Shown: in pieces, positions 6,448 through 14,735 of the stretch
Layout: each line of letters starts with the position of its first letter
Numbering within the stretch: position 1 is the stretch's first letter
Origin: JAPLSN01 sp964482955
Lineage (GTDB): Bacteria; Spirochaetota; Spirochaetia; Treponematales; UBA12059
Direction of reading: 5' to 3'
DNA: 24,623 nucleotides
Assembly: GCA_964482955.1 (NCBI GenBank)
Contig: CAYZZW010000051.1
Span: 1 to 24,623, forward strand
Translations under genes and position numbers: made by a program
Notes under the pieces: model-generated
Databases searched by the model: none
What the model saw: only the letters and a program-made list of their open reading frames with translations
Told to the model about the DNA's origin: nothing

Positions 6448-8035
6448 CGCCGTCTCTCCCGAATGCCGCGAACGCGCAGGCGGACACGGCGAAAATAAGG
6501 GTCGCCAGCGCGCAGGCTTCCCCGAAGCGATAGGATCCGACGTAGCGGTAGACGCGGAGCGCGAGGGTTTCCGCCCCCGAGCCGAGCATGAGCGCGGCGT
6601 TGGCGTCCCCGGCCGCGACCGCGAACACCATGACGGCGCCGGAGACGAGCGGACGCGCGACGCTCGGCGCCACGAGACGTCCGGCCCGTTCGACGACGCC
6701 GGCGCCGAGGGTCCGCGCGGCGTCGAACACCTCGCGCGGCAGCGCCGAGAGGGCGGCGGACGCGGGACGGAGGATGAGCGGAAAGGCGGACGAGGCCACG
6801 ACCACGGCGATCACGAGGAAGGTCGGAATCCGGACGCCGGACGCGGCGTTGCCGATGCGGGACCAACCGAGCGCCAAGGCCGTCCCGGACACCGCGAGGG
6901 GCAGGGTGGAGACGAGCGCGGCGAAGCCTCCGCGACGCGCTCCGCGCGAAGTCGACAGGAAGGCGAGGCACGCGGCGGCCGCGAGGAGGGCGGCGATCAG
7001 CGAGGCGGCCAGGGTCAGGCCGAGCGCGGGCGCGAACCCCGATGAAGATCCGAGTTTCGCGTAATTGCCGATCCCCCAGGAGAGCGCGCTCGAAAAGCCG
7101 CTCCGTTCGACGAACGAGCGGACGGCGATGGCGACGATCGGCCCGACGGTGAACAGCGCCGCGACGAGGAGATACGGAACGACCGGGAGCGCTTCGGCGA
7201 GCGACAAGCCGCGCCGCGTCGGCTTGCCGCGACCGAATTCCCGACGTGGCGCGGAGCCGTACGCGCCTAGTTTCGCGTACGCGAACACGAAGGCCAGGGC
7301 GACGGAGGTTTCAAGCAAGGCGATGCGGGCCGCTCCCGCGCGATCGAGTCCGATCCGCGCGGCGCGGTACAATTCGACCTCGAGCGTCGAGGCGCCGATG
7401 CCGCCGACGAGCATGGCGATCACGAAACTGAAATAGCTGTACAGGAAGACGAGGGTCGCGGCCGCGCCGATCGAAGGCAGGAGCTGCGGAAGGGTAACCG
7501 AGAGGAACACGCGCGCCTTTCCGGCGCCGAGCGTGCGCGCCGCCTCTTCCTGCGTCCCGGGCAGGGCGGCCCACGCATCGCCGACGACGCGGAAGACGAG
7601 CGGAGCGTTGTACGCCGCGTGCACGATCACGAGTCCCGAAGGCGTGTAGAGGAAACGGAAGGGGCGGAGGCCGAAGAGCGCATCGCACGCGACGTTGGCG
7701 AAACCTTCCCGCCCGAAGAGCATCACGAAGCCGAGGCCCATGACCACGGGCGGCACGCAGAGGGGCACCGCCGTGGTCGCCGACAGGAGGCCGCGGCCGG
7801 GAAAGGAACGACGCGCGAGCAGGAAGGCGCCGGGCAGGCCCGCGACCGTCGCGAGCAGCGAACTCGCGAAAGCCTGGACGACGGTGAATCCGAGCGCCCG
7901 CCACGGCAACGCCGTACCGCCCGTTCCGAACGCCTGCGCGACCAGGGCCGCGAAGGGCGCTGCGAAGAACACGGCGACGGCCGCTCCTCCTCCGAGGGCG
8001 GCCGCCGCGAACGAGCGCCTGAGCGTCGTCCTCAC
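6437..8035 (-). CDS. thiP: Thiamine ABC transporter, double permease
   Basis: Inner-membrane channel of the thiamine importer, 532 residues, close to the length of E. coli ThiP. It is a fused permease with two homologous halves, each with several hydrophobic segments. The first half has an EAA-like loop at EEAARTLGAGKARVFLSVTLPQLLP, the second at FDAARTLGAGVVERAGRLVAPSVARP. The N-terminus has a membrane segment (LGGGAAVAVFFAAPFAALVAQA). GTG 8035 overlaps the thiB stop as GTGA, with GGGAG just upstream. The frame is open further upstream but reads through thiB, so the longer version is an artefact. It is the second gene of thiB-thiP-thiQ. Confidence 0.95.
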   Translation of the reverse strand: MRTTLRRSFAAAALGGGAAVAVFFAAPFAALVAQAFGTGGTALPWRALGFTVVQAFASSLLATVAGLPGAFLLARRSFPGRGLLSATTAVPLCVPPVVMGLGFVMLFGREGFANVACDALFGLRPFRFLYTPSGLVIVHAAYNAPLVFRVVGDAWAALPGTQEEAARTLGAGKARVFLSVTLPQLLPSIGAAATLVFLYSYFSFVIAMLVGGIGASTLEVELYRAARIGLDRAGAARIALLETSVALAFVFAYAKLGAYGSAPRREFGRGKPTRRGLSLAEALPVVPYLLVAALFTVGPIVAIAVRSFVERSGFSSALSWGIGNYAKLGSSSGFAPALGLTLAASLIAALLAAAACLAFLSTSRGARRGGFAALVSTLPLAVSGTALALGWSRIGNAASGVRIPTFLVIAVVVASSAFPLILRPASAALSALPREVFDAARTLGAGVVERAGRLVAPSVARPLVSGAVMVFAVAAGDANAALMLGSGAETLALRVYRYVGSYRFGEACALATLIFAVSACAFAAFGRDGDVR

Positions 8036-9036
8036 TTCGCTCCCAAGGCCTCGAGACAGGCGTCGATCGAGGCTTGCGGAATCTCGATGCGGGCTTCGAG
8101 GAGCTTGGCCGGCTTCGGCGCCGCCTTGTAGCTCTCCGGCAGGGCGACGGAGGAATCGACGGGGTACATCCACTGCGTCGTCGGCAGGATCGCCTGCGCC
8201 TCGGGGGAGATCATGAAATCGACGAAGGCTTTCGCCGACTTCATCCGCTTCGTGCCCGCGACGATGCCGACGCACTCGACCTGGACCGGATGGCCTTCCG
8301 AGAAGAGCAGGGCCTTGTAGCGTTCCGTCTTGTCGTATTCGACGTGGTACGCGGGGCTCGTCGTGTAGCTGACGACGAGCGGCACTTCGCCCGCCACCAT
8401 CATGCCGTAGCCGGAGTCCCAGCCGTCGGTCATCGTGAGGACCGACGGGCGGAGGCGCTTCCAGTAATCCGCCGCGGAATCCCCATACGCGGCCAGCGTC
8501 CACCCGAGGAAGCCGAGCCCCGGCGTCGACGTGCGCGGGTCCATGATGACGAGCTTGCCCGCGTACTCGGGCTTGGCGAGATCCTCGAGGCTGGCGGGCG
8601 GCGTCGCGAGCTTTTCGGAATCCCAGACGATGGCGAAGCATCCCCAGTCGAAAGGCGTGAGCCGCCATTTCGGGTCGAGCGCGAACGCCGCGTCGATCTT
8701 CTCCGCGCCCGCGGGCTTGTAGGCGACGAGGACGCCCGAGTCTATCGCGCGCTTCGAGAGGTTTCCGTCGATGCCGACGACCACGTCGGCGACGTTCCGC
8801 TTCCGTTCGTCGATGACACGGGCGAGGGTCTGGCCGGCGTCGCCCGCGGATACGAACTCGACGTCGATGCCGGTCTTTTCCTTGAAGAGCTTGGCGAGCG
8901 CGGGCGCGGGTCCCCATTCGGCGGTGAACGAATCGTAGGCGTACACGACGAGCTTGCCGTCGGCCGGCGCCTTGGCGCAGGAGAAAAGAAGCAGGAGGGA
9001 AAGGAACGCGATGCAGGATACGGCGAGTCTTTTCAC
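8032..9036 (-). CDS. thiB: Thiamine-binding lipoprotein of the ABC transporter
   Basis: Captures thiamine, thiamine monophosphate or TPP outside the inner membrane and passes it to ThiP. The 334-residue protein matches ThiB along its length: YAYDSFTAEWGPAP, ADVVVGIDGNLS, FDWGCFAIVWD, DPRTSTPGLGFLGW, SYTTSPAYH, FSEGH and QWMYPV. Asp/Trp/Tyr-rich segments such as these form the ligand site in the family. The N-terminus MKRLAVSCIAFLSLLLLFSC is a signal peptide ending in a lipobox with Cys20, so it is probably membrane-anchored, unlike soluble enterobacterial ThiB. GTG 9036 follows GGAGGA; the frame extends upstream into the riboswitch but has no ribosome site there. Translation is controlled by the TPP riboswitch just upstream. 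Confidence 0.96.
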   Translation of the reverse strand: MKRLAVSCIAFLSLLLLFSCAKAPADGKLVVYAYDSFTAEWGPAPALAKLFKEKTGIDVEFVSAGDAGQTLARVIDERKRNVADVVVGIDGNLSKRAIDSGVLVAYKPAGAEKIDAAFALDPKWRLTPFDWGCFAIVWDSEKLATPPASLEDLAKPEYAGKLVIMDPRTSTPGLGFLGWTLAAYGDSAADYWKRLRPSVLTMTDGWDSGYGMMVAGEVPLVVSYTTSPAYHVEYDKTERYKALLFSEGHPVQVECVGIVAGTKRMKSAKAFVDFMISPEAQAILPTTQWMYPVDSSVALPESYKAAPKPAKLLEARIEIPQASIDACLEALGAK

Positions 9037-9040
9037 GACT

Positions 9041-9121
9041 TCCTCCGCAGGCATTACCCTGGTCAGGTGATTCGGGTATGATCTCAGACCGGCGTTCTCT
9101 ACGGAACGTCCGGACACCCCG
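9041..9121 (-). promoter_or_regulatory. TPP (THI-element) riboswitch controlling thiBPQ
   Basis: The leader upstream of thiB carries the conserved TPP aptamer blocks in order on the minus strand: GGGGTG, then CTGAGA and ACCC, then CACCTGA, and finally GGTAATGCCTGCGGAGGAAG. GGGT and ACCC can pair as helix P2, CTGAGA is the pyrimidine-sensing loop, and the CCTGA...GGTAATGCC region is the pyrophosphate-sensing arm. The thiB ribosome site GGAGGA (9046-9041) directly follows GCG at the end of the aptamer, and there is no hairpin with a T-run before the start. Control by hiding the ribosome site when TPP is bound is therefore likely. Exact aptamer edges are approximate. Confidence 0.93.
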
Positions 9122-9129
9122 GTGCGCCG

Positions 9130-9158
9130 ACGGTAGCGCCGGAGACGCCTTCTGTCAA
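9130..9158 (-). promoter_or_regulatory. Promoter of the TPP-riboswitch/thiBPQ transcript
   Basis: Minus strand TTGACA (9158-9153), a 17-nt spacer, then TACCGT (9135-9130). The predicted start near 9123 is just at the 5' edge of the riboswitch. The -35 begins only 10 nt after the stop codon of the upstream NFACT gene, so no separate terminator fits between the two units. Confidence 0.7.
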
Positions 9159-9168
9159 GCGCCGCCCG

Positions 9169-10584
9169 TCAGTCGTCGCGGCCGATCAGGGACTTGAGGG
9201 AGCGGAGCCTCGCCTCGTCGATTTCGACGTGAAGGTTCTTTTCCTGAGTGGGGATGACGAGGCCGAGCGGACCGTCCTTCGCGCGGCGGAGGTATTTGAC
9301 GGCGGTGTAGTAGAGGTCTCCCTTGCCGGCGGACCGCCCTTTCGAGTAGTACAGCGCGAGGGTTGCCGCGTCGAGGAGGATGTCGAGCGGAAACGTCTTG
9401 CCGGGACGGGCTTTCAGGAACACGTAGGAACCGGCGTAATCGCGCGCGTGCATCCAGAGATCGTTGCCGCGCACGCGCTTCCGGAGAAGCTCGTCGTTCT
9501 CCTTCGCCGAGCGGCCGACGAGGATGCGCCATCCGTCGCGCTCGAGCTGGATGCCTCCGTACTCTTTCTCCGATTTCTCCTGCGTCGGTTTCGCGCGCGC
9601 GAGGAAGCGCGAGAGCATGAAGGGATCCGCTTCGGCTTCGAGACGGTCGAGTTCGGCGTCCAGCTCCGCAAGGCGCGCGCGCGCCGCCTCGATCTCCGAG
9701 GCGACTTCGACGGAACCCGATTTGGCCTTGCGGTGCTTTTCGTAGTAGAGCGCCGCGTTGCGGGCCATATCGAGTTTCGGGTCGATCTCGACGCGGGCCG
9801 TTCCGCCCCTGAAAAAATCCTCGGTCTCGACGAACGGACCTTCGGCGCGGACGCCGACCATGCCCATGAGCAGGTCGCCGATCTCGCGGAAACGCTCGGG
9901 ATCCGCGTACGCCGCGGCGGCTTTTTCGAGTTCCGCCAGACGGATTTCGAGCGCCGAACGACGTTCGGAAATTCGGGATCGGACCCGCTCGATGAGCTTG
10001 TCGCGCGACGCGGTGCCGCCCGAACGTTCGTAGAATGACTCGAGCTTTTCGTTGTACGTGGTTCCGGGTTCGTCGTCGAATTCCCGGACGGCGAATTCCT
10101 TCCCTGGCAGAGCGGCCGGAAGCGAATCCTCGGGACGGTAGCGCCCGCCGGAGACTTCGCCGCGGGACGGTTTGCGCGCGAGGGCGTCGATCACGGTGCC
10201 GTCGGGCGCCGTGAGGAGTATGTTCGCGGCGCCGCTCCAGAGCCTGACATAGAGGACGTAATCGTCGGTCGAAGTCCTGATGTCGAACCGGACGATGCGC
10301 TCGGCGCCGAGCTGGCGCACCGAGACGATGCGTCCGTTCGCCACTCGCGAGCGGAGGAGCTCGCAAAAGCGGATCGGCTTGTCGGATTTGGGGACGGAGC
10401 GCGAAACGGAATGGATTCGGCAGGAGCCGTGCGCGACGCAGAGCAGAAGCGCGATCGCGCCGCTCCTCGTCCACGTGTGGAGGACGAGCGTGTCGTACGA
10501 CGGCTGGACGATCTTCTGGATCTGCGCGCCCTCGAGCGGCAGCTCGGACAGGGCGCGGTCGATCTCCTTCCAGTTCATCGACAC
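9169..10584 (-). CDS. NFACT-family protein (RqcH/FbpA-like ribosome quality-control factor)
   Basis: NFACT proteins bind stalled 50S subunits carrying peptidyl-tRNA; bacterial RqcH directs alanine tailing of the stuck peptide. This 471-residue protein has an NFACT-N-like region (1-200), a Glu/Arg/Ala-rich helical middle likely to be coiled-coil (200-330) and a clear NFACT-R domain (about 345-455: LWMHARDYAGSYVFLK, LALYYSK, KYLRRAKDGPLGLVIPTQEKNL). It is about 100 residues shorter than B. subtilis RqcH. The acid-Arg pair needed for tailing there (Asp97-Arg98) is Glu95-Arg96 here. Start: GTG 10584, six bases after GGAG; ATG 10578 is an alternative. It follows secA by 13 nt in the same operon. 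Family secure, tailing activity unproven. Confidence 0.9.
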   Translation of the reverse strand: MSMNWKEIDRALSELPLEGAQIQKIVQPSYDTLVLHTWTRSGAIALLLCVAHGSCRIHSVSRSVPKSDKPIRFCELLRSRVANGRIVSVRQLGAERIVRFDIRTSTDDYVLYVRLWSGAANILLTAPDGTVIDALARKPSRGEVSGGRYRPEDSLPAALPGKEFAVREFDDEPGTTYNEKLESFYERSGGTASRDKLIERVRSRISERRSALEIRLAELEKAAAAYADPERFREIGDLLMGMVGVRAEGPFVETEDFFRGGTARVEIDPKLDMARNAALYYEKHRKAKSGSVEVASEIEAARARLAELDAELDRLEAEADPFMLSRFLARAKPTQEKSEKEYGGIQLERDGWRILVGRSAKENDELLRKRVRGNDLWMHARDYAGSYVFLKARPGKTFPLDILLDAATLALYYSKGRSAGKGDLYYTAVKYLRRAKDGPLGLVIPTQEKNLHVEIDEARLRSLKSLIGRDD

Positions 10585-10597
10585 GGATTGCTCCGGC

Positions 10598-13378
10598 TCA
10601 GGCGCCGTGGCAGTGCTTGTACTTCTTGCCCGACCCGCAGGGGCAGGGTTCGTTGCGTCCCACCTTGGGGACGCTGCGCCGCACGGTCACGGTCTGGCCC
10701 CGCGCCTGGTCGGCCACCGAGCCCGCGGGCGCGGCCTGTCCGCGCGGCGCCGGCTGCGGGGCGGCCGCGGCGCCGCCGCCGAACTGCCCGACTTCGTCGT
10801 GCACGGCGGTGCCGGAGGCGGTCACGGACCTGGTCTGCCGTTCTTCCTGCGTCTTGATCTTGACGAGCACGACCGTCCGCGCGATCTGCGCGCGGATTTC
10901 TTCGATCATCGACTCGAAGATCTTGAAGCCCTCGATCTTGTATTCCGTGAGCGGATTCTTCTGCGCGTACGAGCGGAGGTGGACCGCTTCGCGGAGAGCT
11001 TCCATGTTCTCGAGGTGGTCGAGCCACTTCTGGTCGATGGCCTGGAGGTACTGGTAGCGGATGAAGTGGTTGAGGTTGTCGAGTCCGGCGAGTTCCGACT
11101 TGGCGTCGAGGTCGGCGACGACGGCTGCGCGGATCCACTCGTTGAGCTTGGCCGGTTCCCTGGCGTCGGGCGAGTCGGGTTTGAATGGCAGCTGGATGTT
11201 GAAGCTGCCGCGGAGCGTCTCCTGGAGCGCCGACCAGGCGCCGGCGGGATCCTTCGCGCGCTCGTCCTCCCAGGTCGCGACGGCGTTTTCGGCCAGCTCT
11301 ACGGCGGAAGCGAGCACGCGGTCCTTGAGCTTGTCGTCGCGGAGGATCTCGTCGCGCTGGGCGTAGATGAAGGAACGTTGCTGGTTGAGGACGTCGTCGT
11401 ACTCGAGGAGGTGCTTGCGGATCTCGAAGTTGCGCTCCTCGACGCGTTTCTGGGCTCCCTCGATGGTCCGGTTGAGCATCGAATGGTAGAGCGCCTCGCC
11501 TTCCTTCATCCCCATCTTCGACATGAGGCCTTTCAGGTTGGCGCCGCCGAAGAGACGCATGAGCTCGTCGTCCAGCGAAATGAAGAAGCGGCTCAAGCCG
11601 GGGTCGCCCTGGCGGCCGGATCGACCGCGGAGCTGGTTGTCGATGCGGCGGCTTTCGTGCCGCTCGGTGCCGAGCACGTAGAGGCCGCCGAGCGACTTCA
11701 CTTCCTCGTAGTCTTTCCGCCACGACGAAAGCTCGGCGTCCATCGCGGCCTTGAACGCCGCTTCGTCCGCCTGGGAGCCGGCCTTGCGGCGCGCGCGGAA
11801 TTCGGGATTGCCGCCGAGCTTGATGTCCGTGCCGCGTCCGGCCATGTTCGTGGCGATGGTGACGGAACCCTTGGCGCCGGCTTCCGCGATGATGAGCGCC
11901 TCGCGAGCGTGGTTCTTCGCGTTGAGGACTTCGTGCCGGACGCCCTTGCGGGTGAGCAGCGCCGAGAGGCGCTCCGACTTGTCGATGCTGACCGTGCCGA
12001 CGAGGATCGGCTGGCCCTTCGCGTGGACTTCCGCGATCTCGTCGACTATCGCGTTGAACTTGTCCGATTCGTTGAGGTAGACGAGGTCGTCGTCGTCCTT
12101 GCGGGAGACGGGACGGTTCGTGGGGATGACCACGACGTCGAGGTCGTAGATCTTCGCGAACTCGGCCGCCTCGGTGTCGGCCGTGCCGGTCATGCCGCTG
12201 ATCTTCGCGTACATGCGGAAGAAATTCTGGAAGGTGATCGTCGCCAGGGTCCGGTTCCGGCGCGCGATGCGGATGCGCTCCTTGGCCTCGATCGCCTCGT
12301 GGAGACCGTCGGAATAGCGGCGGCCGTGCAGGATGCGTCCCGTGAATTCGTCGACGATCTGGACGAGGCCGTCCTGCACGACGTACTCGGTTTCCTTCGT
12401 GAAGAGCCGGTGCGCTCTCATCGACTGCGTCATGTAGTGGACGAACTCGAAATTGCCTTCCTCGAAGAGCGATCCCTTGATGAGCCCCCGCTTCTGGAGG
12501 AGCCCTTCGAGCTTGTCGAGGCCCTGCGGCGTGAAGGAGACGCGCTTCGACTTCTCGTCGATCTTGTAGTCGCCCTCGAGGACCTGGCCTTCCTCTTCCT
12601 TGGGGTATTCCCCGGTCTCGGGATCCTTCTTCACCTCGTCCAGCTGACCGACGAAGCGGTTGACCTCGTTGATCTTGTAGGTGTCGTCTTCGGCGGCGCC
12701 GGAGATGATGAGCGGGGTGCGCGCCTCGTCGATCAGGATGGAGTCGATCTCGTCGACGACGCAGTAGTTGTGCCCGCGCTGGACGCGGCCGTCCAGGGTC
12801 CACGCCATGTTGTCGCGGAGGTAGTCGAAGCCGAACTCGTTGTTCGTCCCGTAGGTGATGTCGCGCGCGTAGGCTTCGCGGCGCGCGGGCGGGTCCATGC
12901 TCGAGAGGATGACGCCTACCGAGACGCCGAGATAGCGGTACACGGGACCCATCCACGCGGCGTCGCGCTCGGCGAGGTAGTCGTTGACGGTGACGACGTG
13001 GACGCCCTTGCCCGACAGCGAGTTGAGGTAGATGGCGCTGACAGACATGAGGGTCTTGCCCTCGCCGGTCTTCATCTCGACGATCTTGCCCTGGTGCAGG
13101 ACGACGCCGCCGAGCATCTGCACGTCGTAGGGACGTTCGCCGAGGACGCGGCGCGCCGCCTCGCGAACCAACGCGAACGCTTCCGGCAGCAGCTTGTCGA
13201 GGGTTTCGCCGCCCGCCGCCCGCGATTTGAGCGTCGCGGTCACCGACGGGAAATCGGCTTCGGCGAGGGACATGGCCCAGGCTTCGCGCTCGTTGATGGA
13301 ATGGAGGACGGGAAGGAGGGCCTTCAGGTCGCGTTCATGCTGCGTTCCGAACAGGGCCGTCAATGGGTTGAATGCCAT
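10598..13378 (-). CDS. secA: Preprotein translocase ATPase SecA
   Basis: Motor that pushes unfolded proteins through SecYEG, 926 residues. Walker A is MKTGEGKT (102-109) and Walker B is VVDEIDSILIDEARTPLI (about 207-224). GTNNEFGFDYLRDN follows the first nucleotide-binding fold, ATNMAGRGTDIKLGGNPE and LRGRSGRQGDPG mark the second, and the scaffold helix region has NHFIRYQYLQAIDQKWLDHL. The C-terminus is the zinc tail EPCPCGSGKKYKHCHGA with Cys912, Cys914 and Cys923, which usually binds SecB or ribosomes. ATG 13378 begins MAFNPLTALFGTQHERDLK, a normal SecA N-terminus; the frame extends upstream past the promoter and is ignored. There is no ribosome site at a normal distance, and the -10 lies 7 nt before the ATG, so the message looks leaderless. 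Confidence 0.98.
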   Translation of the reverse strand: MAFNPLTALFGTQHERDLKALLPVLHSINEREAWAMSLAEADFPSVTATLKSRAAGGETLDKLLPEAFALVREAARRVLGERPYDVQMLGGVVLHQGKIVEMKTGEGKTLMSVSAIYLNSLSGKGVHVVTVNDYLAERDAAWMGPVYRYLGVSVGVILSSMDPPARREAYARDITYGTNNEFGFDYLRDNMAWTLDGRVQRGHNYCVVDEIDSILIDEARTPLIISGAAEDDTYKINEVNRFVGQLDEVKKDPETGEYPKEEEGQVLEGDYKIDEKSKRVSFTPQGLDKLEGLLQKRGLIKGSLFEEGNFEFVHYMTQSMRAHRLFTKETEYVVQDGLVQIVDEFTGRILHGRRYSDGLHEAIEAKERIRIARRNRTLATITFQNFFRMYAKISGMTGTADTEAAEFAKIYDLDVVVIPTNRPVSRKDDDDLVYLNESDKFNAIVDEIAEVHAKGQPILVGTVSIDKSERLSALLTRKGVRHEVLNAKNHAREALIIAEAGAKGSVTIATNMAGRGTDIKLGGNPEFRARRKAGSQADEAAFKAAMDAELSSWRKDYEEVKSLGGLYVLGTERHESRRIDNQLRGRSGRQGDPGLSRFFISLDDELMRLFGGANLKGLMSKMGMKEGEALYHSMLNRTIEGAQKRVEERNFEIRKHLLEYDDVLNQQRSFIYAQRDEILRDDKLKDRVLASAVELAENAVATWEDERAKDPAGAWSALQETLRGSFNIQLPFKPDSPDAREPAKLNEWIRAAVVADLDAKSELAGLDNLNHFIRYQYLQAIDQKWLDHLENMEALREAVHLRSYAQKNPLTEYKIEGFKIFESMIEEIRAQIARTVVLVKIKTQEERQTRSVTASGTAVHDEVGQFGGGAAAAPQPAPRGQAAPAGSVADQARGQTVTVRRSVPKVGRNEPCPCGSGKKYKHCHGA

Positions 13379-13385
13379 GCCGGCT

Positions 13386-13414
13386 AATCTATCCCTTTTG
13401 AATATCGCGGTCAA
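13386..13414 (-). promoter_or_regulatory. Sigma-70-like promoter of secA, placed for a leaderless start
   Basis: Minus strand TTGACC (13414-13409), a 17-nt spacer, TAGATT (13391-13386), then 7 nt to ATG 13378. The expected start of transcription falls on or one base before the A of the ATG. Confidence 0.65.
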
Positions 13415-13448
13415 GCAACGGAGTCCGCGAACGACGGGTTCCTCATGG

Positions 13449-13478
13449 TTGACAACCGGCGAACGATGCTGGTACACC
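13449..13478 (+). promoter_or_regulatory. Sigma-70-like promoter of the lipoprotein-nnr operon
   Basis: TTGACA at 13449-13454 is a perfect -35. The -10 is weak: TACACC at 13473-13478 (18-nt spacer) or GTACAC one base earlier (17-nt spacer). Only 6-7 nt separate it from ATG 13485. It diverges from the secA promoter; the two -35 boxes are 34 nt apart. Confidence 0.5.
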
Positions 13479-13484
13479 GAAGGC

Positions 13485-14735
13485 ATGCGCATTCCGTCTT
13501 CCGTTTCCGGCGCCGCCGCGCTCCGGATCGCCTGCATCCTGCTCGCCGCCGCCGCCGTCCAGTCCTGCTCGCGCGGCGGCCCCGTCGTCTCCATCGAGCG
13601 CGAACAGCTGTTTTCGCTCGATTACGGCGCCGCCGAGAACAAGCTGAACCTGTTCCGGTCGGAAGACTACGCCGCTCCCGGCAAGACGCGGATCACGATG
13701 CGCGACGGCATCTTCTACGTCTCGAACGGCGACGGCGCCAAGGTGCTCGCGGTGTCGTCCTACGGCGACCTCCTCACGATGGTCTACGATCCCGACAAGA
13801 ACCCGAAGCCGGTGATGCTGCGGATTGCCGAACCGGGACAGGATACCGCCGACATCGCCGGCATCCAGGGCAGGATCGCCGTGCCGCATCCCCTCGATTC
13901 GGTCGGCGAGATCGCCGTCGACTCGCGCAAGACCCTGTATATCGAGAACAAGGTGCCGCCCGAGCGGCGCAGCTACGACCAGGACGCCGACGCGCCGCTC
14001 GAGAACGTCGTCCTCCGCTTCGACCGCAACGGCGCCTACCGCGACTACCTCGGCCAGGAGGGAGTCGGCGGGACGCCGTTCCCGTACGTCCATTCCATCC
14101 ACGTCACCAAGCGCGACGACTGCGTCGTCGTGTGCGTCACGAAAAAAGGCTGGTCGGCGTACTGGTTCGATCCGGACGGCCGCCTCGAGTATTCGGTGAT
14201 CGTCGAGCGCGACAAGTTGCCGAGTCCGGACGAAACGGGACTCGTCGCCTCGCTCGAGAAGATCGTGCCAGACCCGGACGGCACCGGCCTGTTCGTCAAG
14301 GTCGACTACTACAAGAACCGCATCGACGAGGCGACGAAGACGCTCACCGGCGTCGACTACGAGGAAAGCTGGGTGTATCGCATGAATCCCGAAAAGGCCA
14401 GCTACGAGGACAAGTACGAAATATTGCCGTACGAGAATCCCTCCGCTCCGGGCGGGCAGGGAGGCAAGCGGGCGTTCGAGCTGCTCGGGGCGCCCTACGG
14501 CTCGAACCTGTTCTTCTCCGCGGTGGCCGACGACGGGTCGATGATCGTCGCCACGTACAACCTCTCGTCGAAGACCCTCAAGCATTACGCGATCCGCATC
14601 GAGCCGGACGAGATGAACTACATGTCGCTCTACCTGTCGAACGACAGCATCCTCTGCGCCCTGCTCGCGACGCGCCTCGAGGCGCGCGTCGTGTGGTGGC
14701 GCTTCGACAAGGCGCTGTCGGCGGTCGCTCCGTGA
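13485..14735 (+). CDS. Conserved lipoprotein, probably spirochaetal LIC_12708-like family
   Basis: A 416-residue predicted lipoprotein of unknown function. The N-terminus is a signal peptide (RIACILLAAAAVQSC) with lipobox VQSC and Cys28 as the lipidated residue. The rest is rich in short beta-type repeats with Asp/Gly turns (ITMRDGIFYVSNGDG, VYDPDKNPKPVMLRI, VLRFDRNGAYRDYLGQEG, AYWFDPDGRLEYSVIVERDKLP), spaced as in a beta-propeller; I infer that fold, it is not proven. Layout and wording recall a family conserved in spirochaetes (LIC_12708-like), from memory. It starts at ATG 13485 behind a promoter only 6-7 nt away, diverges from secA, and overlaps the NAD(P)HX repair gene by GTGA. A role at the cell envelope is likely. 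Confidence 0.8.
   Translation: MRIPSSVSGAAALRIACILLAAAAVQSCSRGGPVVSIEREQLFSLDYGAAENKLNLFRSEDYAAPGKTRITMRDGIFYVSNGDGAKVLAVSSYGDLLTMVYDPDKNPKPVMLRIAEPGQDTADIAGIQGRIAVPHPLDSVGEIAVDSRKTLYIENKVPPERRSYDQDADAPLENVVLRFDRNGAYRDYLGQEGVGGTPFPYVHSIHVTKRDDCVVVCVTKKGWSAYWFDPDGRLEYSVIVERDKLPSPDETGLVASLEKIVPDPDGTGLFVKVDYYKNRIDEATKTLTGVDYEESWVYRMNPEKASYEDKYEILPYENPSAPGGQGGKRAFELLGAPYGSNLFFSAVADDGSMIVATYNLSSKTLKHYAIRIEPDEMNYMSLYLSNDSILCALLATRLEARVVWWRFDKALSAVAP

Noticed and set aside
10610..10625. Possible sigma-54 -24/-12 promoter (TGGCAGTGCTTGT)
   Set aside because: The GG-to-GC spacing is wrong and it lies inside the codons of the SecA zinc tail.
10280..13387. Very long plus-strand open frame (about 1,035 codons) across secA and the NFACT gene
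   Set aside because: Antisense shadow caused by high G+C codon use; its translation is low-complexity and secA on the other strand is unmistakable.
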